Counted from the stretch's first letter, positions 8,691 through 19,956 are shown. The stretch: DNA of 50,227 nucleotides from Nocardioides sp. PD653-B2 (GCF_002117935.1 NZ_BDJE01000029.1:1-50227); one strand, 5' to 3'. Program-made: numbers and translations. Notes: a model not told the origin generated them from the letters alone.

Positions 8691-10064
8691 ATGGCCGACA
8701 CCCTCGATCCTGCGAACGTGCGCGCGATCTTCAAGGCGTACGACGTCCGCGGCACCGTGCCCGACCAGGTCGACGAGACCCTCGCCCGGGCCACCGGCCG
8801 GGCTTTCGCCCAGGTGGTCGGCGCCTCGACGATCGTGGTGGGCCACGACATGCGGCCCAGCTCGCCCGGCATGGCCGGTGCCTTCGCGGCCGGGGCCAGC
8901 GAGGCGGGCGCCGACGTCGTGATGATCGGGCTCGCGTCGACCGACCAGCTCTACTTCGCCTCCGGCCACCTCGGCCACCCCGGCGCGATGTTCACCGCCA
9001 GCCACAACCCGGCGCAGTACAACGGCATCAAGATGTGCCGCCGGTTCGCCCAGCCCGTCGGCATGGAGACCGGGCTCGCCGACATCCGCGACCTGGTGCT
9101 CGAGCCGCGGCGGGTGACCGGCCCCTCCGGCGCGATCTCCGAGCACGACGTCCTCGACGCGTACGCCGCCCACCTGCTCACGCTCGCGCCGGTCACCGGA
9201 CGACGGCTCAAGGTCGTGGCCGACGCCGGCAACGGCATGGCCGGCCACACCGCCCCCGCCGTCTTCGGCCGGCTCGGCGACGCCGTCGAGCTGGTCCCGA
9301 TGTACTTCGAGCTCGACGGGACCTTCCCCCACCACGAGGCGAACCCGATCGAGCCCGCCAACCTGGTCGACCTCCAGCGCCGCGTGGTCGAGGAGAAGGC
9401 CGACCTCGGCCTGGCGTTCGACGGCGACGCCGACCGCTGCTTCCTCGTCGACGAGCGTGGCGAGGCGGTGTCGCCCTCGACCCTGACCGCCCTCATCGCC
9501 GCCCGCGAGCTGGCCAAGGAGCCGGGCGCCACCGTGATCCACAACTTGATCACCAGCCGCGCCGTGCCGGAGATCGTCACCGAGCTCGGCGGCACCCCGG
9601 TCCGCACCCGCGTCGGCCACTCCTACATCAAGGCCACGATGGCCGAGACCAACGCGATCTTCGGCGGCGAGCACAGCGGCCACTTCTACTTCCGCGACTT
9701 CTGGCGCGCCGACTCCGGCATGCTCGCCGCGCTGCACGCGATGGCCGCCCTCGCCGAGACCGACCGGACGCTCTCGGAGCTGCTGGCGCAGTACGAGCGG
9801 TACGTCGTCAGCGGCGAGATCAACTCGGAGGTCGCCGACCAGGCCGCGGTGACGGCCGAGATCGAGGCGTCGTACGCCGGCGCCGACGGCGTGACCACCG
9901 ACGACCTCGACGGGCTGACCGTGAGCCACGCCGACTGGACGTTCAACGTCCGGCCGTCCAACACCGAGCCGCTGCTCCGCCTCAACGCGGAGGGGCGCGA
10001 CCGGGCCACGATGGTGGAGGTGCGCGACCGCGTCCTCGCCCAGATCAGGAGAGAAGCCCCGTGA
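8691..10064 (+). CDS. manB: Phosphomannomutase/phosphoglucomutase
   Basis: 457 residues from the ATG at 8691, giving [21 protein letters not shown]. The enzyme interconverts hexose 6-phosphates and 1-phosphates, feeding GDP-mannose for mannolipids and glycans. Visible sites are the phosphoserine loop [11 protein letters not shown] (Ser104), the Mg-binding loop DGDADR beginning at Asp244, the sugar-binding [10 protein letters not shown] and the C-terminal phosphate-binding [12 protein letters not shown]. All key residues are present. A longer open frame extends upstream to 8385 but overlaps DUF3499 and adds no family sequence. The stop overlaps the next GTG start (GTGA at 10061). Confidence 0.95.
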   Translation: MADTLDPANVRAIFKAYDVRGTVPDQVDETLARATGRAFAQVVGASTIVVGHDMRPSSPGMAGAFAAGASEAGADVVMIGLASTDQLYFASGHLGHPGAMFTASHNPAQYNGIKMCRRFAQPVGMETGLADIRDLVLEPRRVTGPSGAISEHDVLDAYAAHLLTLAPVTGRRLKVVADAGNGMAGHTAPAVFGRLGDAVELVPMYFELDGTFPHHEANPIEPANLVDLQRRVVEEKADLGLAFDGDADRCFLVDERGEAVSPSTLTALIAARELAKEPGATVIHNLITSRAVPEIVTELGGTPVRTRVGHSYIKATMAETNAIFGGEHSGHFYFRDFWRADSGMLAALHAMAALAETDRTLSELLAQYERYVVSGEINSEVADQAAVTAEIEASYAGADGVTTDDLDGLTVSHADWTFNVRPSNTEPLLRLNAEGRDRATMVEVRDRVLAQIRREAP

Positions 10065-10225
10065 ACATCGACCCCGCCCTGATGGCGATCATCGTCTGCC
10101 CGTCCTGCAAGTCCACGCTCGAGGTGGTCGCCGAGGAGCTCGTGTGCACGGGGTGCGGCCTGGCCTACCCCGTCCGCGACGACATCCCGGTGCTGCTCGT
10201 CGACGAGGCACGCAAGCCCGCCTGA
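10061..10225 (+). CDS. Trm112-like zinc-binding small protein
   Basis: 54 residues from a GTG overlapping the manB stop. The sequence has a CPSC pair and a CTGC pair, then [12 protein letters not shown], which is the Trm112/YcaR small zinc-ribbon family. In eukaryotes and archaea Trm112 stabilises methyltransferases; the bacterial role is not established. It is wedged between manB and the SIS-domain gene with 1-4 base overlaps on both sides, so it is certainly co-translated with them. Confidence 0.85.
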   Translation: MNIDPALMAIIVCPSCKSTLEVVAEELVCTGCGLAYPVRDDIPVLLVDEARKPA

Positions 10226-11256
10226 TGGCCACCTGGTTCGACGAGTCCCGGCTCGACGACGCCGCGGTCCTGGAGGCCGCCGACGACCGGTTCCGTGCGC
10301 TCGCCGAGTCCGGGGCGCGGGTCCGCCTGGCGGCGGGCGACGCGGCCGAGGCGATCGCGGACGCCGTGGCGCGTGCCGAGGGACTGGCCCGGCCCCGTGC
10401 GGTGATCGCCGCAGGACCCGACTCACGGCTGCTCCGCGCGGTGCTCGAGCCGTGGTGCCCGGTGCCGTTCGTGGCCTGGCCCGGGCCCGCCCTTCCCGGC
10501 TGGGCGGGCAGCCTCGACCTCGTCGTGGTGCTCGCGCCCGACGGCGCCGACACGGGCACGGCCTCGGCCGTCGCCGAGGCGGTCCGCCGGGGCTGCCAGG
10601 TCGTCGTGGCCTGCCCGCCGTCCTCGCTGGTGGCCGACCACGCCGCGGGTCGCTGGAGCGCGATCCTGCCGACCACCACCCGCGACCAGCTGGCCACCGC
10701 GGTCGTCGTGCTCGAGTACCTCGAGCAGGTCACCCTGGGCCCGCGGGCCGACGCGGAGCAGGTGGCCGAGGCGCTCGACGCGGTCGCGATCGCCTGCTCG
10801 CCGCACCGCGATCTCGCGGTCAACCCCGCGAAGATGCTGGCGATCGCCCTCGCCGACACCAACCCGGTGGTCTGGGGCGGCTCGGTGCTCGCCGCGCGGG
10901 CCGCGCGCCGGGTGGCCGAGTCGATCCGTCGGGCCAGCGGTCGCACGGCGTTGGCCGGCGACGCCGAGCACCTCCTGCCCGTGATCGAGGCCACCCGCAC
11001 CCGCGACGTCTTCGACGACCCCTTCGCGGAGGGCGCGGGGGAGCTGCGCCCGATGCTGCTCGTGCTCGACGACGGCGCCGAGGACCCGGTCGTGCGCGAG
11101 CACCGGGGCCGCCTCCAGGCGGCCGCTGCCGGCCGCGGGGTCCGGGTCGAGACGGTGACCGCGGAGGCGCCGACGGAGGTCGCCCGCTACGCCTCGCTGC
11201 TGCTCAGCGGCACCTACGCGGCGGAGTACCTCCGACTCGGTCTGGTGGAGGACTGA
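10225..11256 (+). CDS. SIS-domain phosphosugar isomerase-like protein (TobH-like)
   Basis: 343 residues from the ATG at 10225 (TGATG overlap with the preceding stop). The length and the [20 protein letters not shown] start match the actinobacterial TobH-like family (Rv3256c type), related to bifunctional phosphoglucose/phosphomannose isomerases. The C-terminal part has SIS-like features (NPVVWGGSVLAARAARRVAESI). The location behind manB suggests a role in mannose phosphate metabolism, but catalysis has not been shown as far as I know. In mycobacteria I recall manA coming next; here an acyltransferase follows. Confidence 0.75.
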   Translation: MATWFDESRLDDAAVLEAADDRFRALAESGARVRLAAGDAAEAIADAVARAEGLARPRAVIAAGPDSRLLRAVLEPWCPVPFVAWPGPALPGWAGSLDLVVVLAPDGADTGTASAVAEAVRRGCQVVVACPPSSLVADHAAGRWSAILPTTTRDQLATAVVVLEYLEQVTLGPRADAEQVAEALDAVAIACSPHRDLAVNPAKMLAIALADTNPVVWGGSVLAARAARRVAESIRRASGRTALAGDAEHLLPVIEATRTRDVFDDPFAEGAGELRPMLLVLDDGAEDPVVREHRGRLQAAAAGRGVRVETVTAEAPTEVARYASLLLSGTYAAEYLRLGLVED

Positions 11257-11285
11257 ACTCACCGCCGACCGGGTAGACCGGAGAC

Positions 11286-12419
11286 GTGCCGTCCCAGACC
11301 TCGACGCCCACGAAGGCTGCCCGCGACCCCTGGTTCGACAACGCCAAGATGGCGCTGGTCACCCTAGTGGTCGTCGGCCACTCGTGGACGCTGCTGCCCG
11401 ACACCCCGGTGATCGAGCACCTCTACGACTTCCTCTACGCCTGGCACGTGCCGGCGTTCGTGTTCGTCACCGGCTACCTCTCGCGCTCGTTCGCCTACAC
11501 GCGGGTGCGCATGTGGCAGCTGGTCCGCACGGTCGTGGTCCCGTACGTCGTCTTCGAGTGCGCGCTCGGGCTGTTCCGCGTCTACGTCGGCGGCGAGGAG
11601 CTCGCCAACCTCTTCGAGGACCCGCACTGGCCGATGTGGTACCTCGCGGCGCTGTTCTTCTGGCGGCTGCTGACCCCGGTCTTTCGGCCGATGTGGGGCG
11701 GCCTCGCGGTCGCGGTCGCCGTCAGCCTGGTCGCCGGCATGTACGCCGGCGACACCCTCGACATCGCCCGGGTGCTGGGTCTGCTGCCGTTCTTCGTGAT
11801 GGGCCTCAAGGCCACCCCCGAGCGGCTCGAGCTGCTGCGCAGGAAGCCCGCGCAGGTCACGGCGGTCTGCGTCTTCGTCGCGCTGTGGATCATCACGACC
11901 TGGACCGACGTGTGGGCGAGCACCGAGTGGCTCTACTACCGCTCCCGCTACGACGAGATGGGCTACGCCGACGACCTGGTGGCGCTGCTCACCCGGGCGC
12001 TCGTGCTGGCGCTCGGCACGCTGGGTGCGTGGTCCTTCCTCGCCCTGGTCCCGCGGCTGCACGGCTGGTTCACGCGGATGGGCGCGTGGACGCTGGTCGT
12101 CTACCTCTTCCACGGCTTCGTCGTGAAGAGCGCGTCGTACGCCGGCTACGGCGGCTGGGCCGATGACCACGCCGTGCTCTCCTTCGGCGTGACCACCGTC
12201 GCCGCGGTGCTGGTCGCGCTGTTCCTGGCGTGGCGGCCGGTGGCCACCCGTCTCACGAACTTCGTCGACCCGCTCGGCTACGGCGAGCGGCACCTGAAGG
12301 ACGCCGTGCACCTGACCGCTGCCAAGGATCAGGTCCAGCCCGACGTGCAGGCCGAGGTCGAGGCCGGGGTCGACGCCGGACTGCATGCGCCGGCCCAGGA
12401 GGACGTCACCGCCAGATAG
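11286..12419 (+). CDS. Membrane acyltransferase (acyltransferase-3 type)
   Basis: 377 residues from a GTG at 11286. It starts with the RDPWFDNAKMALVTLVVVGHSW motif of the O-acetyltransferase family related to fucose 4-O-acetylase; the His in VVGHS is the conserved catalytic-region residue. About ten hydrophobic segments span residues 18-320, and the last about 55 residues are cytoplasmic and acidic. Family members transfer acyl groups to sugars or cell-wall polymers at the cytoplasmic membrane. It is separated from the mannose genes by 29 bp and may belong to the same transcript. Confidence 0.8.
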   Translation: MPSQTSTPTKAARDPWFDNAKMALVTLVVVGHSWTLLPDTPVIEHLYDFLYAWHVPAFVFVTGYLSRSFAYTRVRMWQLVRTVVVPYVVFECALGLFRVYVGGEELANLFEDPHWPMWYLAALFFWRLLTPVFRPMWGGLAVAVAVSLVAGMYAGDTLDIARVLGLLPFFVMGLKATPERLELLRRKPAQVTAVCVFVALWIITTWTDVWASTEWLYYRSRYDEMGYADDLVALLTRALVLALGTLGAWSFLALVPRLHGWFTRMGAWTLVVYLFHGFVVKSASYAGYGGWADDHAVLSFGVTTVAAVLVALFLAWRPVATRLTNFVDPLGYGERHLKDAVHLTAAKDQVQPDVQAEVEAGVDAGLHAPAQEDVTAR

Positions 12420-12429
12420 CCTCTGCGCC

Positions 12430-13410
12430 ATGTCGACTGATGGTGGGAACAAGGCGGTGGTCGCCGCGTTGCTGGCGAACACCGGCATCGCGATCACGAA
12501 GTTCATCGCCTTCGCGCTCACGGGCATCAGCTCGATGCTGGCGGAGGCGATCCACTCGGTCGCCGACTCCGGCAACCAGGTGCTCCTGCTGCTCGGCGGT
12601 CGGCAGGCCAAGAAGGAGGCCACCCCCGAGCACCCGTTCGGCTTCGGCCGGGAGCGTTACATCTACAGCTTCATCGTCGCGATCGTGCTCTTCAGCGTCG
12701 GCGGGCTCTTCGCGCTCTACGAGGCCTACCACAAGTGGCACGAGATCCACTCCGGTCACGCGCACCTCGAAGGCGGCTGGGTCCGGTTCGTCCCCCTCGT
12801 CGTGCTCGGCATCGCGATCGTGCTCGAGTCGCTGTCCTTCCGCACCGCGATCCAGGAGACCAGCAAGGTCAAGGGCTCGGCGTCGTACCCGCAGTTCATC
12901 CGGCGGGCCAAGCAGCCCGAGCTGCCGGTCATCCTGCTCGAGGACTTCGCCGCGCTCCTCGGTCTCGCGTTCGCGTTCATCGCGGTCACCTTGACCCTGG
13001 TGACCGAGAACCAGTACTTCGACGTCGCCGGCACGGCGATGATCGGTGTCCTGCTCGTCGTCGTCGCGATCACGCTCGCCATCGAGACCAAGAGCCTGCT
13101 GCTCGGTGAGTCCGCGAGCCTCGAGGCCCAGCAGCGGATCGCCGACGCGATCAGCGGCACCGAGGGCGTGGAGCGGATCATCCACATGAAGACCCTCCAC
13201 CTCGGCCCGGAGGAGCTGCTCGTCGCGGCGAAGATCGGCGTGCCGGGCGGCAGCGACGCGGACGCCGTCGCGGCCGCGATCGACGCGGCGGAGGTCGCGA
13301 TCCGGGCCGCGGAGCCGACCGCCCAGCAGATCTACCTGGAGCCCGACATCTTCCGCGCCGACCACGTCCCGGCCGACCGCCCGGAGCCGCCCGCACCCGC
13401 CGGGCACTGA
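12430..13410 (+). CDS. Cation diffusion facilitator (CDF) transporter
   Basis: 326 residues from the ATG at 12430. Membrane helices begin at about 8-30 and 80-105. The CDF metal site is seen as HSVADSGNQ in TM2 (HxxxD) and LLEDFAALLGL in TM5. The substrate is probably Zn2+, Mn2+ or Co2+, exported in exchange for protons. A cytoplasmic C-terminal domain begins at about residue 215 with the ferredoxin-like RIIHMKTLHLGPEELLVAAKI. It is 10 bp after the acyltransferase. The short tail is Pro-rich. Confidence 0.9.
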   Translation: MSTDGGNKAVVAALLANTGIAITKFIAFALTGISSMLAEAIHSVADSGNQVLLLLGGRQAKKEATPEHPFGFGRERYIYSFIVAIVLFSVGGLFALYEAYHKWHEIHSGHAHLEGGWVRFVPLVVLGIAIVLESLSFRTAIQETSKVKGSASYPQFIRRAKQPELPVILLEDFAALLGLAFAFIAVTLTLVTENQYFDVAGTAMIGVLLVVVAITLAIETKSLLLGESASLEAQQRIADAISGTEGVERIIHMKTLHLGPEELLVAAKIGVPGGSDADAVAAAIDAAEVAIRAAEPTAQQIYLEPDIFRADHVPADRPEPPAPAGH

Positions 13411-13485
13411 CGCAGTTGGGGCCGGTCCCGGGTTCGCTGCCCCGGGGCGGCCTTCCTCGTCCACCGGTGGTGGTAGGCATGACGC

Positions 13486-14178
13486 GTGCGACGCATCGGA
13501 CTGCTGGGCGGGATGAGCTGGGAGAGCTCGGCGCTGTTCTACGAGCTGCTCAACGAGCTCACCAAGGAGCGGCTGGGCGGGTTGCACTCCGCGCGGGTGC
13601 TGATGAGCTCGGTGGACTTCGCCGAGATCGCCGAGCTCCAGCACACGGGGGACTGGGCCCGGGCCGGCGAGGTGCTCGCCGACGAGGCGCGACGGCTGGA
13701 GGCCGCGGGCGCCGAACTGCTGGTGCTGTGCACCAACACCATGCACAAGGTGGCCGACGACATCACCGCCGCCGTGTCGATCCCGTTCCTCCATCTCGGC
13801 GACGCGACGGGCCGTGCGGTCGTCGAGGCGGGCCTGGCACGGGTCGCCCTGCTCGGGACCCGGTTCACGATGGAGCAGGACTTCTACGTCGACCGGATCG
13901 CGTCGTACGGCGTCGAGGTGATCGTCCCCGAGCCCGACCAGCGGGAGCTGGTGCACCGGATCATCTACGACGAGCTGGTGCTGGGCGTCGTGAGCGACGT
14001 GTCGCGCACGGCGTACGAGCAGGTCATCGCGGCGCTGGTCGACCGCGGGGCGCAGGGCGTCATCCTCGGGTGCACCGAGATCGAGCTGCTGGTCGGGGCC
14101 GACAACAGCCCCGTCCCGGTCTTCCCGACGACGCTCATCCACGCCCAGGCGGCGCTGGCCGCCGCCCTCGCTCCGTGA
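13486..14178 (+). CDS. Aspartate/glutamate racemase family protein
   Basis: 230 residues from a GTG at 13486. It opens with RRIGLLGGMSWESSALFYELLN, which is typical of the aspartate racemase (RacD/YgeA) family. The two catalytic cysteines are in LVLCTNTMHK and ILGCTEIELL, so both are present and PLP-independent racemisation is expected. The substrate could be aspartate, glutamate or another amino acid; the sequence does not settle this. It lies alone between the CDF transporter and ahcY with its own 75-bp upstream gap. Confidence 0.9.
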   Translation: MRRIGLLGGMSWESSALFYELLNELTKERLGGLHSARVLMSSVDFAEIAELQHTGDWARAGEVLADEARRLEAAGAELLVLCTNTMHKVADDITAAVSIPFLHLGDATGRAVVEAGLARVALLGTRFTMEQDFYVDRIASYGVEVIVPEPDQRELVHRIIYDELVLGVVSDVSRTAYEQVIAALVDRGAQGVILGCTEIELLVGADNSPVPVFPTTLIHAQAALAAALAP

Positions 14179-14276
14179 GCGTCGGCCCAGTGTGCGTCGA
14201 GGATTCTTCCTCCGGGCGCCCCGCGATCTAATCTCGGATTCCCGGAAGCATCCCTCGCCAGACCCCAGGAGCAGAC

Positions 14277-15722
<1,446 letters not shown>

Positions 15723-15726
15723 AGCG

Positions 15727-15752
15727 CCTGAGCCGAGCTGGCGAGGCTCAGG
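15727..15752 (+). terminator. Hairpin terminator after ahcY
   Basis: CCTGAGCC pairs with GGCTCAGG across a 10-nt loop, starting 5 bases after the ahcY stop. Confidence 0.55.
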
Positions 15753-15764
15753 AAGCACGCCCTG

Positions 15765-15844
15765 GGTCGAGTAGCCGCGACCGGCGTATCGAGACCTGTG
15801 GTCTCGATACGCCGTCGCTCGTTGCCCACGACGGCTACTCGACC
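15765..15844. repeat. Palindromic repeat family A, full copy
   Basis: An 80-bp double palindrome. The outer arms are GGTCGAGTAGCCG (15765-15777) and CGGCTACTCGACC (15832-15844), a perfect 13 bp. The inner arms are GGCGTATCGAGACC (15783-15796) and GGTCTCGATACGCC (15800-15813), a perfect 14 bp with a 3-nt loop. The same arms recur at 22644-22767, and half of the element occurs at 8616. This is a REP/BIME-like intergenic element. Confidence 0.85.
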
Positions 15845-15870
15845 ACCAACCAACTGTCATGATGGAGCGC

Positions 15871-16581
15871 ATGAGCGAGCCCGCCGGCGCACCGTCCGGC
15901 CCCCTGACCGAGCAGACCGGCAAGGGCCGGATCCTCGTGGTCGACGACGACGCCTCCCTGGCGGAGATGCTCACCATCGTCCTGCGGCAGGAGGGCTTCG
16001 ACAGCCGGATGGTCGCGCGCGGTGACATCGCGATGGACGAGTTCCGCGACTACCACCCCGACATCGTGCTGCTCGACCTGATGCTGCCCGGCAAGGACGG
16101 CATCGACGTGTGCAAGGAGATCCGCGCCGAGTCCGGCGTGCCGATCGTGATGCTCACCGCCAAGGGCGACACCGTCGACGTCGTCGTGGGCCTGGAGTCC
16201 GGCGCGGACGACTACGTCGTCAAGCCGTTCAAGCCCAAGGAGCTGGTGGCCCGGATCCGCGCGCGTATCCGGCGCTTCGACACCCCGGCGCAGGAGTCCC
16301 TCGCCATCGACGTGGCCGGCCACTCGGTGACCCGCGCCGGCCAGCCGATCAGCCTCACCCCGCTGGAGTTCGACCTGCTCGTCTGCCTGGCCCGCAAGCC
16401 GTGGCAGGTCTTCACCCGCGAGGTCCTCCTCGAGCAGGTCTGGGGCTACCGCCACGCCGCCGACACCCGCCTGGTCAACGTGCACGTGCAGCGGCTGCGC
16501 TCCAAGGTCGAGCACGATCCCGAGAACCCCGAGATCGTGGTGACGGTCCGTGGCGTCGGCTACAAGGCCGGGACCGCGTAG
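15871..16581 (+). CDS. mtrA: Response regulator MtrA
   Basis: 236 residues from the ATG at 15871; an alternative ATG at 15859 would add MMER. It has a receiver domain with the acidic pocket VVDDD, the phospho-acceptor Asp in VLLDLMLPG (about residue 69), the Thr in MLTAKG and the Lys in VVKPFKP. An OmpR-type winged helix follows (TPLEFDLLVCLARKPWQVFTREVLLEQVWGY). It is the partner of MtrB and controls cell-wall hydrolases, replication-linked division and, in Streptomyces, development. It is immediately followed by mtrB and lpqB. The upstream gap is largely taken up by a repeat element. Confidence 0.95.
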   Translation: MSEPAGAPSGPLTEQTGKGRILVVDDDASLAEMLTIVLRQEGFDSRMVARGDIAMDEFRDYHPDIVLLDLMLPGKDGIDVCKEIRAESGVPIVMLTAKGDTVDVVVGLESGADDYVVKPFKPKELVARIRARIRRFDTPAQESLAIDVAGHSVTRAGQPISLTPLEFDLLVCLARKPWQVFTREVLLEQVWGYRHAADTRLVNVHVQRLRSKVEHDPENPEIVVTVRGVGYKAGTA

Positions 16582-16588
16582 GAGTCCG

Positions 16589-18217
16589 ATGCTGCGCTCC
16601 GCGACGGGCTCCCACAGGCTCCCGGAGTCGATCCGCCGGGGCCTCACCTTCTGGCGCCGCTCGATCCAGGCCCGGGTCGTCGCCAGCACCGTGCTGCTGT
16701 CGGCCGCCGTCATCAGCGTCGTCGGCTGGTTCCTCATCCAGCAGACCCGCGAGGGCCTGCTCGAGCACCGGGTCGACGTGGTCGTGGCCGAGGCGAACGA
16801 CGAGACGGCCGCCGCGCGCGACCTGCTGAGCTCGGCGCCCGGCACCGACAGCGACGCCGTCACCCAGCAGAGCAACCTGGCCGCGACGATCATCCAGCGG
16901 GGCGAGACCCGCGGCTTCTCCGCCGTCCTCTTCGGCCCCTCCGAGGGCGGGGGCCGGATCGCCGACGGCGGCGCGAACTTCACAGCCGGTCTCGACACCA
17001 GCAGCGTCCCGGTGTCCCTGGAGCGGCACTTCGACGGCTCCACGGCGACCGCCTGGACGTACACGACCATCCGCACCACCGACGCGAGCGGGTCGGTCGT
17101 CGAGCAGCCCGGCGTCGTCGTCGGGTCGCAGGTCGAGCTGCCCTCCGACTCCGAGACCTACACGCTCTACTACCTCTTCCCGCTCGTCGAGCAGCAGGAG
17201 ACCCTCGCCCTCGTCACCCGCGCCCTGCTCGCCGCCGCCGTGCTGCTGCTGGTGCTGGTCGCCGGGATGACCTGGCTGGTGACCCGGCAGGTCGTCACGC
17301 CGATCCGGATGGCGCGCCAGGTCGCGGAGCGGCTCGCGGCCGGCCAGCTCCAGGAGCGGCTGAAGGTCTCCGGCGAGGACGACCTCGCCCGCCTCGCCAC
17401 GTCGTTCAACCAGATGGCCAGCAACCTCCAGCGCCAGATCCGCCAGCTCGAGGAGCTCAGCCGGGTGCAGCGCCGGTTCGTCTCCGACGTCTCCCACGAG
17501 CTCCGCACGCCGCTCACCACGGTCCGGATGGCCGGCGACGTCCTGCACGACGCCCGCCAGGACTTCGACCCCGCCACCGCCCGGGCCGCCGAGCTGCTCC
17601 AGAAGGAGCTCGACCGCTTCGAGACGCTGCTGGCCGACCTGCTCGAGATCAGCCGCTTCGACGCCGGCGCCGCCCTCCTCGAGGTCGACGACGTCAACCT
17701 CGTCGACGTGGCGCACCGGATCGTCGACGCCACCCGTCCGCTCGCCGCGCAGCGCGATGTGCGGGTCGTCGTGGACGCGCCCGACCACCCCTGCCTGGCC
17801 GAGGCCGACGTACGGCGGGTCGAGCGGATCGTCCGCAACCTCGTCACCAACGCCATCGACCACGCGGCCGCCGGCGGCGTCGACGCCGGCATCGTGGTGC
17901 ACGTCGCCGGCGACGACCACGCGGCCGCGATCGCCGTGCGCGACTACGGCATCGGGCTGGCGCCGGGTGAGTCGTCGATGGTGTTCAACCGGTTCTGGCG
18001 CGCCGATCCGGCCCGCGCCCGCACGAGCGGCGGGACCGGGCTCGGCCTGTCGATCTCGCTCGAGGACACCCACCTCCATGGCGGCTGGCTGCAGGCCTGG
18101 GGCCGACCGGGCGAGGGTGCGCAGTTCCGCCTGACGCTGCCGCGCCGGGTCGGCGCCGTGCTGCGCCAGAGCCCGCTGCCGCTGGTGCCGGCCGACGTGT
18201 CGGAGCCGGTCTCGTGA
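16589..18217 (+). CDS. mtrB: Sensor histidine kinase MtrB
   Basis: 542 residues from the ATG at 16589, with GGAG overlapping the mtrA stop. TM1 is at about residues 27-50 and TM2 at about 205-230, with a roughly 155-residue sensor domain outside the membrane between them. A HAMP domain (RQVAERLAAGQLQERL) follows, then the phospho-acceptor His303 in DVSHELRTPL, and the ATPase motifs (N box RNLVTNAIDHAA, G1 VRDYGIGLA, F/G2 GGTGLGLSIS). It phosphorylates MtrA. The sensor domain probably responds to the division site or cell wall, as in mycobacteria. Confidence 0.95.
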   Translation: MLRSATGSHRLPESIRRGLTFWRRSIQARVVASTVLLSAAVISVVGWFLIQQTREGLLEHRVDVVVAEANDETAAARDLLSSAPGTDSDAVTQQSNLAATIIQRGETRGFSAVLFGPSEGGGRIADGGANFTAGLDTSSVPVSLERHFDGSTATAWTYTTIRTTDASGSVVEQPGVVVGSQVELPSDSETYTLYYLFPLVEQQETLALVTRALLAAAVLLLVLVAGMTWLVTRQVVTPIRMARQVAERLAAGQLQERLKVSGEDDLARLATSFNQMASNLQRQIRQLEELSRVQRRFVSDVSHELRTPLTTVRMAGDVLHDARQDFDPATARAAELLQKELDRFETLLADLLEISRFDAGAALLEVDDVNLVDVAHRIVDATRPLAAQRDVRVVVDAPDHPCLAEADVRRVERIVRNLVTNAIDHAAAGGVDAGIVVHVAGDDHAAAIAVRDYGIGLAPGESSMVFNRFWRADPARARTSGGTGLGLSISLEDTHLHGGWLQAWGRPGEGAQFRLTLPRRVGAVLRQSPLPLVPADVSEPVS

Positions 18218-19956
18218 GGGCGCGCTACGGCGCCGTGCTGCTCCTCCTGGCGCTCACGACCGCGGCGTGCGTGGGCGTGCCCGACAGCGGGCCTGTCGTG
18301 CAGACCCGGTCGCAGGGCGACATCTCCTCCGACTCCGGCATCTACTTCGACCCGCGACCCCCGCAGGACGGCGACTCCCGCTCGGACATCGTCCGGGGGT
18401 TCATCAACGCGATGACCGCCACGCCGATCCGGACGACGCGGGCGCGGGAGTTCCTCACCGCGGACGCCGACGCGGCGTGGGACCCGCAGAAGCGCACGAT
18501 CACCTACGCCCTGACGCCCACGCCCCGCGAGACCGCGAACGGTGTCTCGCTGACGCTCACGGGCGCGGACGTGCTCGACAGCCGCGGCGCCTGGCAGGGA
18601 GCGCTGCCCGAGGACGACCGCACGATCGCCTTCCCGATGTCGATGGAGGACGGGCAGTGGCGCATCGACAGCGCCCCCGACGCGCTGATCCTCCCGGAGA
18701 CCTGGTTCGAGCGGAACTACCGGCAGAAGTCGCTCTACTTCTTCGACCCCACCGCGTCGACCCTGGTGCCGGAGCCGGTCTACGTGCCCACCGGCCAGGC
18801 CCTCGCCACCACGCTGACCCGGGGGCTGCTGATGGGCCCGGCCGGGCGCCTGGAACGGGTCACGCAGAGCTTCGTCCCGCGCGGCCTGAAGGTCTCGGTG
18901 GGCGTCGCGGTCTCCGACGACGGCATCGCCGACATCCCGCTCATCGGCGACGCGGGACCGCTCACCTCCAACGCGGTCTCGCTGATGATGGCGCAGTTCG
19001 CGTGGACGCTGCGCCAGGACCCGACGATCGAGGCCATCCGGGTCTCGATCGACGGCGCCCCGGTGCCGCTGCCCGGCGGCGCCACGTCGTACCGGGTCGA
19101 CGGCGGTGCCGAGTACGACCCGGCCGGCCTCCAGGCGAGCCCCTTGCTCTACGGGCTGCAGGACGGGCGGCTCGTGTCGGGCACCGCCAACGCCCTCGGC
19201 CCGGTCGACGGGCCTCTCGGCAACGACGACTACGGCGTCCGCTCCATCGGGGTGAACCTGGAGGCGTCCCGGGTGGCGGCCGTGGCCACCAGCGGGACCT
19301 CCCTCCTCACCGGACCGCTGACCGAGGGCGACGACGGGCGGGTGGACACCGTCGTCTCCGGAGCGACCGACCTGCTGCGACCGGCCTGGGACCTCGCGGA
19401 CCGGATCTGGCTGGTCGATCGCGCCGAGGGCGGCGCGCGGGTGTCGTACGTCGAGGACGACACCGTGTCCAGCCTCCGGGTCCCCGGCATCACGGGCGAG
19501 CGGGTCCGGTCCTTCCTGGTGTCGCGCGACGGGACCCGTCTGGTCGCCCTGCTGCGTGGGAGGTCCGGGACCTACACCCTCGTCGTCAGCCGGATCGAGC
19601 ACGGCAGCGCCGGTCGGGTCGTCGGAGCGACCCGGGCCGAGGAGCTCTCCGTCGAGGGCGAGATCCAGCTGCCGATCCGGGCGATCGCCTGGCGGACGCC
19701 GACGAGCATCGCGGTGCTCAGTCCCTTCACGCCGTCGGTCGCCCAGGTGCGCCTCGCCTCGGTCGACGGCTCCCCGGTCGGCAGCGACAGCTCGTCGTCG
19801 ACGGTCGAGGGCCGGCTGCGTGACATCGCCGGGTCGCCGGCCGCCGGCGAGGAGACGTACGGCGTGACCTCGAACTCGCTGATCGTCCTCTTCGGCGCCG
19901 ACCGACGGATCACACCGATCGACGAGAGCATCACCGAGGTCGTCTACGTCGGCTGA
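18214..19956 (+). CDS. lpqB: Lipoprotein LpqB
   Basis: 580 residues from a GTG overlapping the mtrB stop (GTGA). A lipoprotein signal peptide has a lipobox ending LTTAAC, with Cys19 as the lipidated residue. It is followed by a GerMN-like domain (about 190-300) and a C-terminal LpqB beta-propeller. LpqB binds the MtrB sensor domain from outside and tunes MtrAB signalling. The mtrA-mtrB-lpqB order is conserved throughout Actinobacteria. Codon use and spacing are ordinary. Confidence 0.95.
   Translation: MRARYGAVLLLLALTTAACVGVPDSGPVVQTRSQGDISSDSGIYFDPRPPQDGDSRSDIVRGFINAMTATPIRTTRAREFLTADADAAWDPQKRTITYALTPTPRETANGVSLTLTGADVLDSRGAWQGALPEDDRTIAFPMSMEDGQWRIDSAPDALILPETWFERNYRQKSLYFFDPTASTLVPEPVYVPTGQALATTLTRGLLMGPAGRLERVTQSFVPRGLKVSVGVAVSDDGIADIPLIGDAGPLTSNAVSLMMAQFAWTLRQDPTIEAIRVSIDGAPVPLPGGATSYRVDGGAEYDPAGLQASPLLYGLQDGRLVSGTANALGPVDGPLGNDDYGVRSIGVNLEASRVAAVATSGTSLLTGPLTEGDDGRVDTVVSGATDLLRPAWDLADRIWLVDRAEGGARVSYVEDDTVSSLRVPGITGERVRSFLVSRDGTRLVALLRGRSGTYTLVVSRIEHGSAGRVVGATRAEELSVEGEIQLPIRAIAWRTPTSIAVLSPFTPSVAQVRLASVDGSPVGSDSSSSTVEGRLRDIAGSPAAGEETYGVTSNSLIVLFGADRRITPIDESITEVVYVG

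Noticed and set aside
14179..14276. SAH or SAM riboswitch upstream of ahcY
   Set aside because: No matching conserved core or pairing was seen in the 98-nt leader.
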